NCBI RefSeq assembly: GCF_036195045.1 | Contig: NZ_CP108100.1 | Coordinates: 4,216,001 to 4,280,000 of the forward strand | Source of the DNA: Streptomyces sp. NBC_00236 | Lineage (GTDB): Bacteria > Actinomycetota > Actinomycetes > Streptomycetales > Streptomycetaceae | Direction of reading: 5' to 3' | Length of the DNA stretch: 64,000 bases | In this document: piece after piece, positions 8,461-16,390 of the stretch | Position numbering within the stretch: the first letter of the stretch is position 1 | Layout: each line of letters opens with the position of its first letter | The notes under the pieces: model-generated | What the model saw: the letters and a program-made list of their open reading frames with translations, nothing else | Databases searched by the model: none | What the model was told of the DNA's origin: nothing | Position numbers and translations under genes: made by a program

Positions 8461-9200
8461 CCGGCTCCGTGCCCTCTCGTCACCACGACATCGCCGACGA
8501 TCTTCGCCACGAGATCACGACTGGCCGCATCAAGCTTGGTGAGCGCCTACCGTCCGAAGTCGGCCTGGCCACCCGGTACAAGGTCAGCACAGTGACCCTG
8601 CGCCGTGCTCTCGCCGTACTCCAGGGCGAAGGGCTCGTCGAGAAGATCCACGGCAAGGGCAACTACGTCCGTCGCCCCCGCCGCAAGATCATGTACGTCG
8701 GCGGTTGGGGCACGCTGGACCCCTGGACCGCCGCCGAGCCAACGGTGCGCGTCACGGTTCGCAGCACTACGGTTCCGGCCTCCGTGTACCTGACAACCTT
8801 GCTGAAGGTGCCGACGGCCACCCCTCTCGCCGAGTACACCTGCCTCGGCCTCGAACAAGGGTCGCCGCACGGCCTGGCCCGCATCTACATCCCGCGCGAC
8901 CTGGCCCCGGCCGGAGTACTCGACGACGACTCCGTGTGCCGGGAGGCCGCCACGAGATTCGCCGTCCTCGGCCCGTCGCCGGCCACCGTCCGCGAGACGG
9001 TCTGCGCCCGCTCTCCGACTCCGGACGAAGCCTCGGCCCTCCGGATCGGATCCGCTACGGCCATCCTCGCGATTACCCGCATCGCCACCGACTCCACCGG
9101 CCGCGTCGTCGAGGCTGCGCTTCTGGCTTTCCCGGGAGCCCGCGTTGATGCGGTCTTCACCGCCCACCACGTGCTCGACGAAAGGCAGACTCAAGGATGA
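8457..9200 (+). CDS. GntR-family regulator with UTRA domain
   Basis: About 247 residues. The winged helix reads DLRHEITTGRIKLGERLPSE...VSTVTLRRALAVLQGEGLVEKIHGKGNYV, the hallmark GntR pattern. A UTRA-like ligand domain follows. It is unusual in being the fifth gene of the small operon rather than its divergent controller. It is coupled to both neighbours (GTGA upstream, ATGA downstream). GTG 8457 was chosen for the overlap; GTG 8469 is the alternative. It could act on the twin operator at 7365 or elsewhere in the element. Confidence 0.82.
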   Translation: MTGSVPSRHHDIADDLRHEITTGRIKLGERLPSEVGLATRYKVSTVTLRRALAVLQGEGLVEKIHGKGNYVRRPRRKIMYVGGWGTLDPWTAAEPTVRVTVRSTTVPASVYLTTLLKVPTATPLAEYTCLGLEQGSPHGLARIYIPRDLAPAGVLDDDSVCREAATRFAVLGPSPATVRETVCARSPTPDEASALRIGSATAILAITRIATDSTGRVVEAALLAFPGARVDAVFTAHHVLDERQTQG

Positions 9201-9505
9201 CGGCACAGGACGAAATGCGGTTGCTTCCGTGGTCAGGCCCGGAGAACAAGCCCTGCTACCTGAGCACTGACGACCCGGACGGCTACATGTCCCGCCTCGC
9301 AGACAGCATCGAAGCCATCCAACTCGGCACGGCAGGCGCACTGCTGGAAGAGGCCACCGAAGTTCTTGACAGCCGGGACACGACTCTTGACGAGATGCGG
9401 TGCCTGGCCAAAGGGCTGACTGGGGCTCTGCGGGACGTCTACCGCGTCGCAACGAGCCGCGGCCACCTCCGGGCAACGAGCGATCCGCGTGAGTCCGCCT
9501 ATTGA
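9197..9505 (+). CDS. Small helical cargo protein, unknown function
   Basis: A 102-residue acidic, mostly helical protein (MSRLADSIEAIQLGTAGALLEEATEVLDSRD, LAKGLTGALRDVYRVATSRGHL). It has no signal peptide and no known domain. ATG 9197 overlaps the regulator's stop by four bases, with AAGGATG just upstream. It is the last gene of the cargo operon, closed by the hairpin at 9541. Confidence 0.55.
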   Translation: MTAQDEMRLLPWSGPENKPCYLSTDDPDGYMSRLADSIEAIQLGTAGALLEEATEVLDSRDTTLDEMRCLAKGLTGALRDVYRVATSRGHLRATSDPRESAY

Positions 9506-9540
9506 TCTACGGTCCCGCTGAGTAGCACAGCGAGAGAGAG

Positions 9541-9574
9541 GCCCATGGCTCTGACCAGCTCAGGCGCCATGGGC
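9541..9574 (+). terminator. Hairpin closing the cargo operon
   Basis: A 9-bp stem, GCCCATGGC with GCCATGGGC, around a 16-base loop. It lies between the convergent cargo operon and restriction-modification gene. Confidence 0.55.
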
Positions 9575-9710
9575 TTCTGGCCATTGTCATCTCGTCCACG
9601 AATGGTCCAAAGGCCTGCCATCTCGGCTGGGAGCAGTCACCGCCCCTTGACGTCAGTGTCTACCAGTATGGAGGATCCGCTAGATCGCGACCTCGCCTAC
9701 CGGCGGCCTC

Positions 9711-12524
9711 TCAATTTCTTGCCCGGCGGCGAGCTTTCGGCATTGCGAGCTGTCCGGCGGTTGTAATTCGTTCGTAGGCTGTCAGCAGCACAGTCAAACG
9801 CTCTGTGTTATCCAAGAGCTTTTTCCGTCCACTAAACAAGCTATCAACTGCGACATCCAGGCTCTGATGTGCACTCAAAATGCGGTCCGGCATTGCGTAT
9901 TTGTCGTAGAGGTCGGAAAGAGTCGATGTGGGATAAGCCGCTCGTGCCTCCTCGACCTTTTGCCAAGCCTCGGCCAGTGACGTCCTCTGTTTCTTGGTTG
10001 GGATCGGCCAGGGGATCGGAAAATAGGCCAGTCCAGGAGACAGGGAGATGTCGGACTTAAGGCGTCCGGCGAAGGTTTCAACCCAGGCCATAAACATGGA
10101 GGACTGGAGAAGTGCTGCATGCCAGGGATCAGCCTCGGGAAAAATGATGAGCTTATTACCAGCTACAGTCTCAGGCGTGAAGAAACGCCCAGGAATCCAC
10201 CGGCGGTTCTCTGAGGAAACCTCTGGAAGGGCGAAGTAGTCTGTGCTGGGTTGACGATCCTGCGTGAACAGGCCCGGTTGGTTTGCGTACTCCTGCACCG
10301 ATTCAGTCGGAGACTCCAGACGTGCTTCCTTTACGCCATCCAGCCGAGTGTGAAGCAGCGCCGACGCTTTGATGTGGGCTGGGTTGGCGTCTCTGAGCCA
10401 CAGGCACCAGCGCAGTGGTTTGCCCTGCAACATGTCCTTACCTTGGACAAAGCGACGCAGATAAGGGGCTGCGTTAGGGTCGGCTGCGACGTTCGGATAC
10501 TCCGCTTCGGTGACCAGTAGGTGTCCGCCGTCGGTGGGTTGGCTGCCCTTGTGGGCATTAGGCATGCCTTGAACTGCAGGTGCTGTCAGTTTTGCTGGCA
10601 CCAAATCAGGGCCGTCAGACAAATAAAAGTTGAGACGGCTCGTCGGCTTCTCAATGGGTTCTCGGGCAATGTCCTTATAGGAGAACAGGCGGGTGTTTCG
10701 GGCGCGTCGAGCCTTGCCGGAAAAGCCGACGACAATGCAGTGAACAACAGCTGCTGCAGGGGCCTCGGAGGTCCACTTGAAGGTCTGGTGGGCAAAGTCC
10801 ACGGCGAAGCCGTTGCGGTCTAGAAGGGGAACCATGGTGCGCGCTTGTTCACCTTGGGTGATGGAATTCGTGGACACAAACGCCACCCGTGCTTCTCCTG
10901 CATGGCGCAGGTAGTCCATCGCCTTGGCGTACCAGCAGGCCACGTAGTCCAGACGTCCCGTTCGCAGTCCCTTCGCATCGACCTTGGTGAACACCAGGCG
11001 GTTGTCCTTATGCTGTTCCGGGGTCATGCGGTTCATGCCGATGAAGGGTGGGTTGCCCAGCACATAGACGTCATTGCTCGCAGGCAGCACAGAGTTCCAG
11101 TCCATGTGGAGGGCGTTGCCGGCCTGGATGGTGTGGATTTTATTCAGAGGCAGAGGGTCAGGACCCATGCCGAGCGTGAGTTCAAGGGCCTGGTTGGCTT
11201 GGTGCTCGACCAGATGCAGTGCGGTCGCAGCGATGCGGGCCGGCCATTCTTCGAGCTCGATTCCGTGGAAGTTCTCCAGACGCACTGGCAGGAGCGTCTC
11301 ATCGAAGAACATGGTTCCTTCTTGCCAGCCTTTTCCTCTGAGTGCCTGCAGTCGTTCGAGGACCGCCAAATCCAGAGCCCGCATTTCACGGTAGGCGACG
11401 ACCAGAAAATTGCCACACCCACAAGCGGGGTCGAGGAAGCGCATTCTCCCCATGTGCTCGCGGAGGCCTTCCAGCTTCTTGATGTCATGCTGGTGGTCGG
11501 CGAAGCGCTGACGCAAGTCGTCGAGGAACATCGGACCGATGACCTTCAAAATGTTTGTCTCGGTCGTGTAGTGCTCGCCGAGCTCGCGCCGGGCCTTCTT
11601 GTCTTTCACGGCCTGGAAAAGAGAGCCGAAAATGGCGGGACTGATGGATGACCAGTTGTACATGGCGGCGTCCATGAGCTTGCCGCGCATCTCGGCGTTG
11701 AACGCTGGGATTGTTAGCGGTTCCTCGAACACGCCGCCGTTGACATACGGGAAGCGGGACATTAGCTCGTCGAGGTTGTTCTGCCGCTTCCCGACCGGGG
11801 TAGCCATGACCTGATAAAGCATCGATAGCTGCGCCCCGAGGTCGGAGCCGTCCTCGCTAGTGCGGTCGGTCAGGAACTGCAGGAACAAGTCGCGCTCCCA
11901 TACGCCGGAGTCATCGGCGTATAGGGCAAACAGTGTGCGCACCAGGAAGACACTGGCAGAGTGATCGTCGTACCCTGAGCCTTCAAGGCTCTCGTAGAGG
12001 CCGGCCATGAGTTGCGCGGCCGAGATGGAGGCCTGCTCCTGTGTGGGCGAAGCGAACTGCCGCACCCCGTAACCGGCGAAAAACGCCAAGCGATCCGAGT
12101 TCTTCGGAAAATCCTCGATGTTCCATTCAGTGATGTCTTCGCCTTTAGGGGCGGTCAGGTCCAGAAGGCGGAACTTCTTGAAATCGCTAGTGAGTATCCA
12201 GCGCGGGGACTCGACCTCGGTCAGGCCGTTCACGTAGTCCAAAGCTTGCTGTTCGGCAACGACGAGATTCTTGCCCGCTGACTTCATCTCGATCAGGGCC
12301 AAGCCTGGTATGAGGGCGTCGATGTACCCCTGACCACCTGAAGAGGCCTTCTTGACGCGCTTCTCGTAGAACGCAGCGCGGGTCTCGGTCACGCCGTAGA
12401 CCTTCAGAAGATCACGCACGAACGACTGGGCATCTTGCCGCTCATCGCCGGGCGAGTTTTTCCACTCACCAAAAAACCTTGCGGCGCGAATGCGGATCTC
12501 GTTCAGGGACAAGGGCTTCGCCAT
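9711..12524 (-). CDS. Type IIL-like restriction endonuclease-methyltransferase
   Basis: A 937-residue single-chain restriction-modification protein. The N-terminal nuclease domain shows a PD-(D/E)xK site: D69 in GYIDALIPG and E79-x-K81 in LIEMK. The methyltransferase core has motif X (ELGEHYTTE, about 315-322), motif I DPACGCGNF (365-373) and motif IV NPPF (491-494), the signature of N6-adenine methylation. The C-terminal 350 residues would hold the target-recognition part. This matches the MmeI/type IIL layout, in which one protein cuts and methylates and needs no specificity subunit. Motif I has Cys where Ser is commoner. Base composition is visibly less GC-rich than the neighbours, so it is likely a late acquisition. 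It probably acts in phage defence and element maintenance. Confidence 0.88.
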   Translation of the reverse strand: MAKPLSLNEIRIRAARFFGEWKNSPGDERQDAQSFVRDLLKVYGVTETRAAFYEKRVKKASSGGQGYIDALIPGLALIEMKSAGKNLVVAEQQALDYVNGLTEVESPRWILTSDFKKFRLLDLTAPKGEDITEWNIEDFPKNSDRLAFFAGYGVRQFASPTQEQASISAAQLMAGLYESLEGSGYDDHSASVFLVRTLFALYADDSGVWERDLFLQFLTDRTSEDGSDLGAQLSMLYQVMATPVGKRQNNLDELMSRFPYVNGGVFEEPLTIPAFNAEMRGKLMDAAMYNWSSISPAIFGSLFQAVKDKKARRELGEHYTTETNILKVIGPMFLDDLRQRFADHQHDIKKLEGLREHMGRMRFLDPACGCGNFLVVAYREMRALDLAVLERLQALRGKGWQEGTMFFDETLLPVRLENFHGIELEEWPARIAATALHLVEHQANQALELTLGMGPDPLPLNKIHTIQAGNALHMDWNSVLPASNDVYVLGNPPFIGMNRMTPEQHKDNRLVFTKVDAKGLRTGRLDYVACWYAKAMDYLRHAGEARVAFVSTNSITQGEQARTMVPLLDRNGFAVDFAHQTFKWTSEAPAAAVVHCIVVGFSGKARRARNTRLFSYKDIAREPIEKPTSRLNFYLSDGPDLVPAKLTAPAVQGMPNAHKGSQPTDGGHLLVTEAEYPNVAADPNAAPYLRRFVQGKDMLQGKPLRWCLWLRDANPAHIKASALLHTRLDGVKEARLESPTESVQEYANQPGLFTQDRQPSTDYFALPEVSSENRRWIPGRFFTPETVAGNKLIIFPEADPWHAALLQSSMFMAWVETFAGRLKSDISLSPGLAYFPIPWPIPTKKQRTSLAEAWQKVEEARAAYPTSTLSDLYDKYAMPDRILSAHQSLDVAVDSLFSGRKKLLDNTERLTVLLTAYERITTAGQLAMPKARRRARN

Positions 12525-12725
12525 GTATGGATCTTACGACTGCGAGCTGTGACAGACAACGACGCTGCGTTGCGAAAGTGGTGCCCTGGGGAGGGCGACG
12601 GTTGGGGCGCAGCCGCGCGTAGGTCGTTTGGCAGCCACCAATCGGACATATCGTGTGGAAGTGAATCGTAGCTGCCTGGCAAGGTCGGCGGAGCGGCTTT
12701 GGGCTGGAGCTGCTTTGTGGCGAGT

Positions 12726-12804
12726 GATCATGGCCCCTTAAGCTTCCGGCGAGTCGGGCAGTCTGTGGACCTGCCCGTTAAAGCACGACGTTGGGGCCAT
12801 GATC
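12726..12804. repeat. Nested inverted repeat, cruciform-like
   Basis: An outer 12-bp perfect repeat, GATCATGGCCCC (12726-12737) and GGGGCCATGATC (12793-12804), encloses an inner CGGGCAG/CTGCCCG stem. The position near the transfer/immunity region is compatible with an origin-type or transfer site, but function is unproven. Confidence 0.45.
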
Positions 12805-12898
12805 TTAGAGGCTCGCCCCAAAGTGGCTGCCTAAAGCCGTGGAGCCGACCGCCCCAGCCACAGAGGGGTGTCTCCCACTTCATGCCCGCAGCCCCCGA

Positions 12899-12961
12899 GC
12901 GCGCCGCCGGGCGCGGCCAGCCGGGGCGGAGACAGGAGGCAGGCCGCGCCCGGCGGCGCGC
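12899..12961 (-). terminator. 20-bp stem hairpin after NUDIX gene
   Basis: A perfect 20-bp inverted repeat (12899-12918 with 12942-12961) around a 23-base loop. It lies 41 bp past the stop of the minus-strand NUDIX gene. It is the strongest stem in this arm and probably ends that transcript. Confidence 0.6.
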
Positions 12962-13001
12962 GCCCGCGCCGTGCGCGGGCCTTGATGAAGTAGAGAAAGT
13001 C

Positions 13002-13454
13002 TTATCCCGCTGTGGTGAGTTGCTTGCCGTCGTGGCTCCGCACGTGGGGGCCCTTGTCGTCCAGGGCGTCCAGGAGTCTGATCGCGTAGACCTCGGACAT
13101 GCGCTCGGTGACCTCGTCGGGCGTGAGCCAGGAGACGGCTGTCGACTCGCTTGATGTGCGCTCGGTGCCGCCGGAGGGTTTGCAGCGGAAGACCAGGGCG
13201 ACGATGCCTCGGGTCGTGTTCTTGTAGACGCCGGTGAGATGGTCCACCTCGACGTGGATGCCTGTCTCTTCCCAGACCTCGCGGGCAACGCCGGCCTCGG
13301 GTGTCTCGTTGAGTTCGAGGATGCCGCCGGGGAGCTCCCAGGTGCCGTTGTCGGCTCGGCGGATCGCCAGGAGGCGGCCGTCCTCGCGCACCACTACTCC
13401 GGCTACGGAGACGGAGTGCAGGGGAGGGGGTGTCGCTTCCTGTGGTTGACTCAT
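13002..13454 (-). CDS. NUDIX hydrolase, Pif-like
   Basis: A 150-residue NUDIX protein with an intact box, GGILELNETPEAGVAREVWEETGI, that fits Gx5Ex7REUxEExGU exactly. These enzymes cleave nucleoside diphosphates linked to another moiety. In pSAM2 the immunity factor Pif, which blocks redundant transfer, is also a NUDIX protein encoded in the element. The position here, divergent from the KorSA-like repressor, suggests the same role by inference. ATG 13454 or 13466 could start it. Neither has a clear ribosome binding site, so a leaderless transcript is possible. One repressor operator covers the start. Confidence 0.83.
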   Translation of the reverse strand: MSQPQEATPPPLHSVSVAGVVVREDGRLLAIRRADNGTWELPGGILELNETPEAGVAREVWEETGIHVEVDHLTGVYKNTTRGIVALVFRCKPSGGTERTSSESTAVSWLTPDEVTERMSEVYAIRLLDALDDKGPHVRSHDGKQLTTAG

Positions 13455-13464
13455 GTAGAGGAGC
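13449..13464. promoter_or_regulatory. KorSA-type operator, copy 1
   Basis: ACTCATGTAGAGGAGC, matching the consensus ACTCnTnTAnAnGAGT shared with three sites at 14317-14395. It overlaps the start of the NUDIX gene and lies 21 bp before the repressor gene, so it can control both. Confidence 0.7.
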
Positions 13465-13484
13465 ATAGGAGGCAGGGAAGGACT

Positions 13485-14264
13485 ATGGGAACTGCGGCGG
13501 GAGGGGCCGGTTCCGGGCCTCGGTATGTGCAGATCGCTGATGACCTCGTGCAGCAGATCCGGACGGGGGTTCTCAAGGCCGGCGACATGGTGCCGAGTGA
13601 ATCCGAGCTGGTGGACCGCTACGGAGTCTCCGGCGGGACGATCCGTAAGGCCATGGTCGAGGTGCGGGCGAGTGGGCTCGTCGAGACCCGGCACGGCAAG
13701 GGCTCGATCGTGAAGAACCGGCCCCCCGTGCGGCACCGCTCCTCCGATCGCTTCCGGCGCTCGCTCCGGCAGAGTGGCCAGGCCGCATACCTCGCGGAGT
13801 CCGCGCAGTCCGGCGCCACCGCGAAGGTCAGCGTCCTCTACATCGGCCCCATGGACGCGCCCGAGGATGCCGCCGAGCGCATGGGCGTCCCCGCCGGTAC
13901 GCAGGTGCTGGCCCGTCGGCGCCTCTACTTCCGTAACGGCACCCCGGTCGAGACCGCCTCGTCCTACCTGCCCTGGGACGTGGTGAAGGAGATCCCGGAA
14001 CTGTTCGCCGAGAACCCCGGGGGCGGCGGCATCTACGCCCGACTCGAAGACCACGGGCATGAGTTCGCGGAGTTCGTCGAGACGCTGCAAGCGCGTCCGG
14101 CCTCGAAGTCGGAAGCGTCGGAGCTGGCGCTCAGCCCTGGTGCGCCCGTGGTTCACCTGATCCGGGAGGCCCGTACGACCGCGGGGCGCGTGGTCGAGGT
14201 GTGCGACACGCTCATGGCCGCTGACCAGTTCGTTTTCGAGTACCGGATCCCTGCCGGCGACTGA
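13485..14264 (+). CDS. KorSA-like GntR repressor
   Basis: A 259-residue GntR regulator with a UTRA-type C-terminal domain. The helix-turn-helix reads VPSESELVDRYGVSGGTIRKAMVEVRASGLVETRHGKG. In pSAM2 the equivalent protein, KorSA, represses its own gene and the transfer activator, keeping the element integrated. Here four palindromic sites with one shared consensus flank the gene on both sides. The start ATG 13485 has AGGGAAGG upstream; the longer open frame runs antisense through the NUDIX gene. It is the likely master switch of AICE-1. Confidence 0.88.
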   Translation: MGTAAGGAGSGPRYVQIADDLVQQIRTGVLKAGDMVPSESELVDRYGVSGGTIRKAMVEVRASGLVETRHGKGSIVKNRPPVRHRSSDRFRRSLRQSGQAAYLAESAQSGATAKVSVLYIGPMDAPEDAAERMGVPAGTQVLARRRLYFRNGTPVETASSYLPWDVVKEIPELFAENPGGGGIYARLEDHGHEFAEFVETLQARPASKSEASELALSPGAPVVHLIREARTTAGRVVEVCDTLMAADQFVFEYRIPAGD

Positions 14265-14316
14265 CGCACGCTCAACTCCCCGCAGCCCGTCGCGAGTTCT
14301 TCTTCGCGGCGGGTTG

Positions 14317-14395
14317 ACTCATGTACAGGAGTGATGCACTCTTCTTCATGTCACTCATATACATGAGTGGCGGAGTTCAGCATCTATAGAGGAGT
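14317..14395. promoter_or_regulatory. Three KorSA-type operators before transfer operon
   Basis: Near-perfect 16-bp palindromes ACTCATGTACAGGAGT (14317-14332) and ACTCATATACATGAGT (14353-14368), and the weaker GCATCTATAGAGGAGT (14380-14395), which ends 8 bp before the start of the next gene. The array covers the probable promoter of the replication-transfer operon. Confidence 0.75.
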
Positions 14396-14403
14396 GATCT
14401 GCT

Positions 14404-14763
14404 GTGCGTCAGATTCCCGTCGACACCTCCAGCGCGGTCGTAATGGTCGCCAAGACTCCGCAGGTCAAGGTGCGTGACCGTCGTACCGGTGAGATCGCCA
14501 CCGACATGGAGACCGGTGCACAGCTCATGACGGTGGACGTGATGTTCGCGGCGAACGAGGAGGTGGAGATCCTGTCCGTCACCGTTCCGGAGCCCGGGAT
14601 CAGCGGTGAGCTGTCCATGGGTACGCCGGTCGCGCTCACCGGCTTGGTCGCCCGGCCCTGGGAGAACGACTTCAACGGTCAGCGGCGGCATGGCATCGCG
14701 TTCCGCGCGGTCGCGGTCACCTCGCTCGCCGACGTTGCCGCCGCTGGGTCGAAGGCGGCCTGA
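14404..14763 (+). CDS. Conserved AICE protein before TraSA-like gene
   Basis: A 119-residue soluble protein, first in the operon repressed by the KorSA-like regulator. It is mostly predicted beta strand (VMVAKTPQVKVRDRRTGEIAT, AQLMTVDVMFAANEEVEILSVTVP, ALTGLVARPWE), suggestive of an OB-like fold. Proteins of this size and pattern commonly precede the FtsK gene in Streptomyces AICEs; no role is established. The start is GTG 14404, with AGGAG inside operator 4 about 9 bases upstream, so repressor binding and translation start are adjacent. It is followed after 2 bp by the translocase gene. Confidence 0.7.
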   Translation: MRQIPVDTSSAVVMVAKTPQVKVRDRRTGEIATDMETGAQLMTVDVMFAANEEVEILSVTVPEPGISGELSMGTPVALTGLVARPWENDFNGQRRHGIAFRAVAVTSLADVAAAGSKAA

Positions 14764-14765
14764 TC

Positions 14766-16121
14766 ATGACCGCCTTCACGGTCGCTCTTGTGTTGGTCGT
14801 CGCCGCTACGGGTCTCCTGCGGTGGCGGCGCCCCGCCTGGTACTGGCTGGCCTTCGGGGTCACTCTGGCCGCGTTGCGGGTCCTGGTCCGGTACCGCTCG
14901 GTCATGGACGCGTGCGGGTTGACCGTTCCGCCGGCACGGTGGCGGTTAGCCCTGGCTCGGGCCGCAAACCGGCCGATACCTGAGCCCCGCCCGCCGCGCA
15001 TCCGGCGGCTGCGGCCGACGCGCACCGGCCTGGTCCTGCGGCTCAAGCTCCGTCCCGGACAGGACGCCTTCGACATCGCCGCGGCCTCGGACCGGCTCCG
15101 GCACTCGTTCTCGATGTTCGGCGTCACCTCGCGTGAAGTGCGGTCCGGCGTCGTCGAAGTCCGGATGACCGGATACGACGTGCTCAAGCGGGTGCAGATG
15201 CCCGCTGAGACAGAGACCCGGCCGATGCGGGTACCGGTCGCCCTTCGGGAGGACGGGGCGGTGCACTACCGCGACTACCGGGCGATACCCCACGCCCTCA
15301 CCCTCGGCGCCACGGAGTCCGGCAAGTCCGTCTACCAACGCAACCTGGTCGCCGGCCTCGCTCCCATGGACCTCGCCCTCGTCGGCATCGACTGCAAGCA
15401 GGGAGTCGAACTCTTCCCGCTCGCCCGCCGGTTCTCCGCGCTGGCCGACAGCCCGGACACCGCCGCCGAACTCCTCGACGCACTTGTGGCCCGGATGGCA
15501 GACGTCTACCGACTCATCCGTACCCAGCAGCGCATCACGGTCGATGTGTCGGACGCGGAGATCGCCGCCGACATCTGGGACCTGCCGGATGAACTCCGCC
15601 CGACCCCGGTTGTCGTCCTGGTCGATGAGGTGGCCGAACTCGCCCTGTACGCAACGAAGGAGGAGGAGAGGCGGCGGGACCGCATCATCACTGCCCTGGT
15701 CCGTCTCGCACAGCTCGGCCGCGCGGCCGGCATCTACCTCGAAATCTGCGGACAGCGCTTCGGCTCCGAACTCGGCAAGGGCATCACCATGCTCCGCGCC
15801 CAACTCACCGGCCGCACCGCCCACCGCCTCAACGACGAGACCTCCGCCAACATGGCCTTCGGCGACATCGCCCCGGACGCGGTCCTCGCCGCCATCCAGA
15901 TTCCCGCCGACATGCGGGGCCTCGCCATCGCTGGCGACTCGTCCGGCGGGTGGCACCGCATCCGCGCTCCACACACCTCGCTCCGCCAGGCCGTGAACCT
16001 CTGCAACCGGTACGCCGACCGCACCCCGGACCTGCCTGAGCTGGCCCCCTTCCGGCCTGCCGTGACTGCTCCCGCCACCGCTCTCGTGCCTTCGGCGAAG
16101 GCCTCTCCGGCCACCGCCTGA
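14766..16121 (+). CDS. traSA: FtsK/SpoIIIE-type conjugative translocase (TraSA-like)
   Basis: A 451-residue double-stranded DNA pump. Two N-terminal membrane helices (about 3-18 and 26-43) precede the motor domain. Walker A is GATESGKS (181-188) and Walker B is VVVLVDE (282-288). A C-terminal segment shows the arginine-rich helix LRAQLTGRTAHRLND. In Streptomyces a single TraB/TraSA-type protein moves double-stranded plasmid DNA between mycelia, unlike type IV secretion. The ATG lies 2 bp after the preceding gene. Length and layout match pSAM2 TraSA, so it is probably functional. Confidence 0.9.
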   Translation: MTAFTVALVLVVAATGLLRWRRPAWYWLAFGVTLAALRVLVRYRSVMDACGLTVPPARWRLALARAANRPIPEPRPPRIRRLRPTRTGLVLRLKLRPGQDAFDIAAASDRLRHSFSMFGVTSREVRSGVVEVRMTGYDVLKRVQMPAETETRPMRVPVALREDGAVHYRDYRAIPHALTLGATESGKSVYQRNLVAGLAPMDLALVGIDCKQGVELFPLARRFSALADSPDTAAELLDALVARMADVYRLIRTQQRITVDVSDAEIAADIWDLPDELRPTPVVVLVDEVAELALYATKEEERRRDRIITALVRLAQLGRAAGIYLEICGQRFGSELGKGITMLRAQLTGRTAHRLNDETSANMAFGDIAPDAVLAAIQIPADMRGLAIAGDSSGGWHRIRAPHTSLRQAVNLCNRYADRTPDLPELAPFRPAVTAPATALVPSAKASPATA

Positions 16122-16204
16122 TTCCTCCCCGATCCACCCGGTAGGCGCGACCGCCTTCGCGCCGGGTCCCTACCCCCTCCATGCCCAAAGAAGGGAGAAC
16201 CGCC

Positions 16205-16390
16205 ATGTGCCCGGACTGCGAGGACTTCGCCCGGACCGTGCTCCTCCTCGGTCAACTCGCCCTGTACGCCGACATGGCCGGCGCCGACCTCGACTTCGCG
16301 GACGCCGTCAGCTCGTCGCTCGCCGCGTCGCTGCCGGAGCCGCCGCAGGGCACGTTCCCGGATGACTCCGACCCCGCTGAGGACTCCTGA
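16205..16390 (+). CDS. Small AICE protein with CPDC motif
   Basis: A 61-residue protein starting MCPDCEDFARTVLLLGQLALYADMAGADLDF, with a CxxC pair at the N-terminus and an acidic tail. GGGAG lies 6 bases before ATG 16205. The stop overlaps the next ATG by one base. It is of unknown role in transfer or spread. Confidence 0.6.
   Translation: MCPDCEDFARTVLLLGQLALYADMAGADLDFADAVSSSLAASLPEPPQGTFPDDSDPAEDS

Larger units (their letters stand above)
12525..13001. other. 477-bp gap with nested inverted repeats
   Basis: This separates the 5' end of the restriction-modification gene from the 3' end of the NUDIX gene, both on the minus strand. It holds the inverted repeats listed at 12726-12804 and 12899-12961 and a small CCCGCG/CGCGGG hairpin at 12963-12980. 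No supported ORF. Confidence 0.5.

Noticed and set aside
9545..9766. A 73-codon + strand frame
   Set aside because: It begins inside the terminator hairpin, has no ribosome binding site, and runs into the 3' end of the restriction-modification gene.
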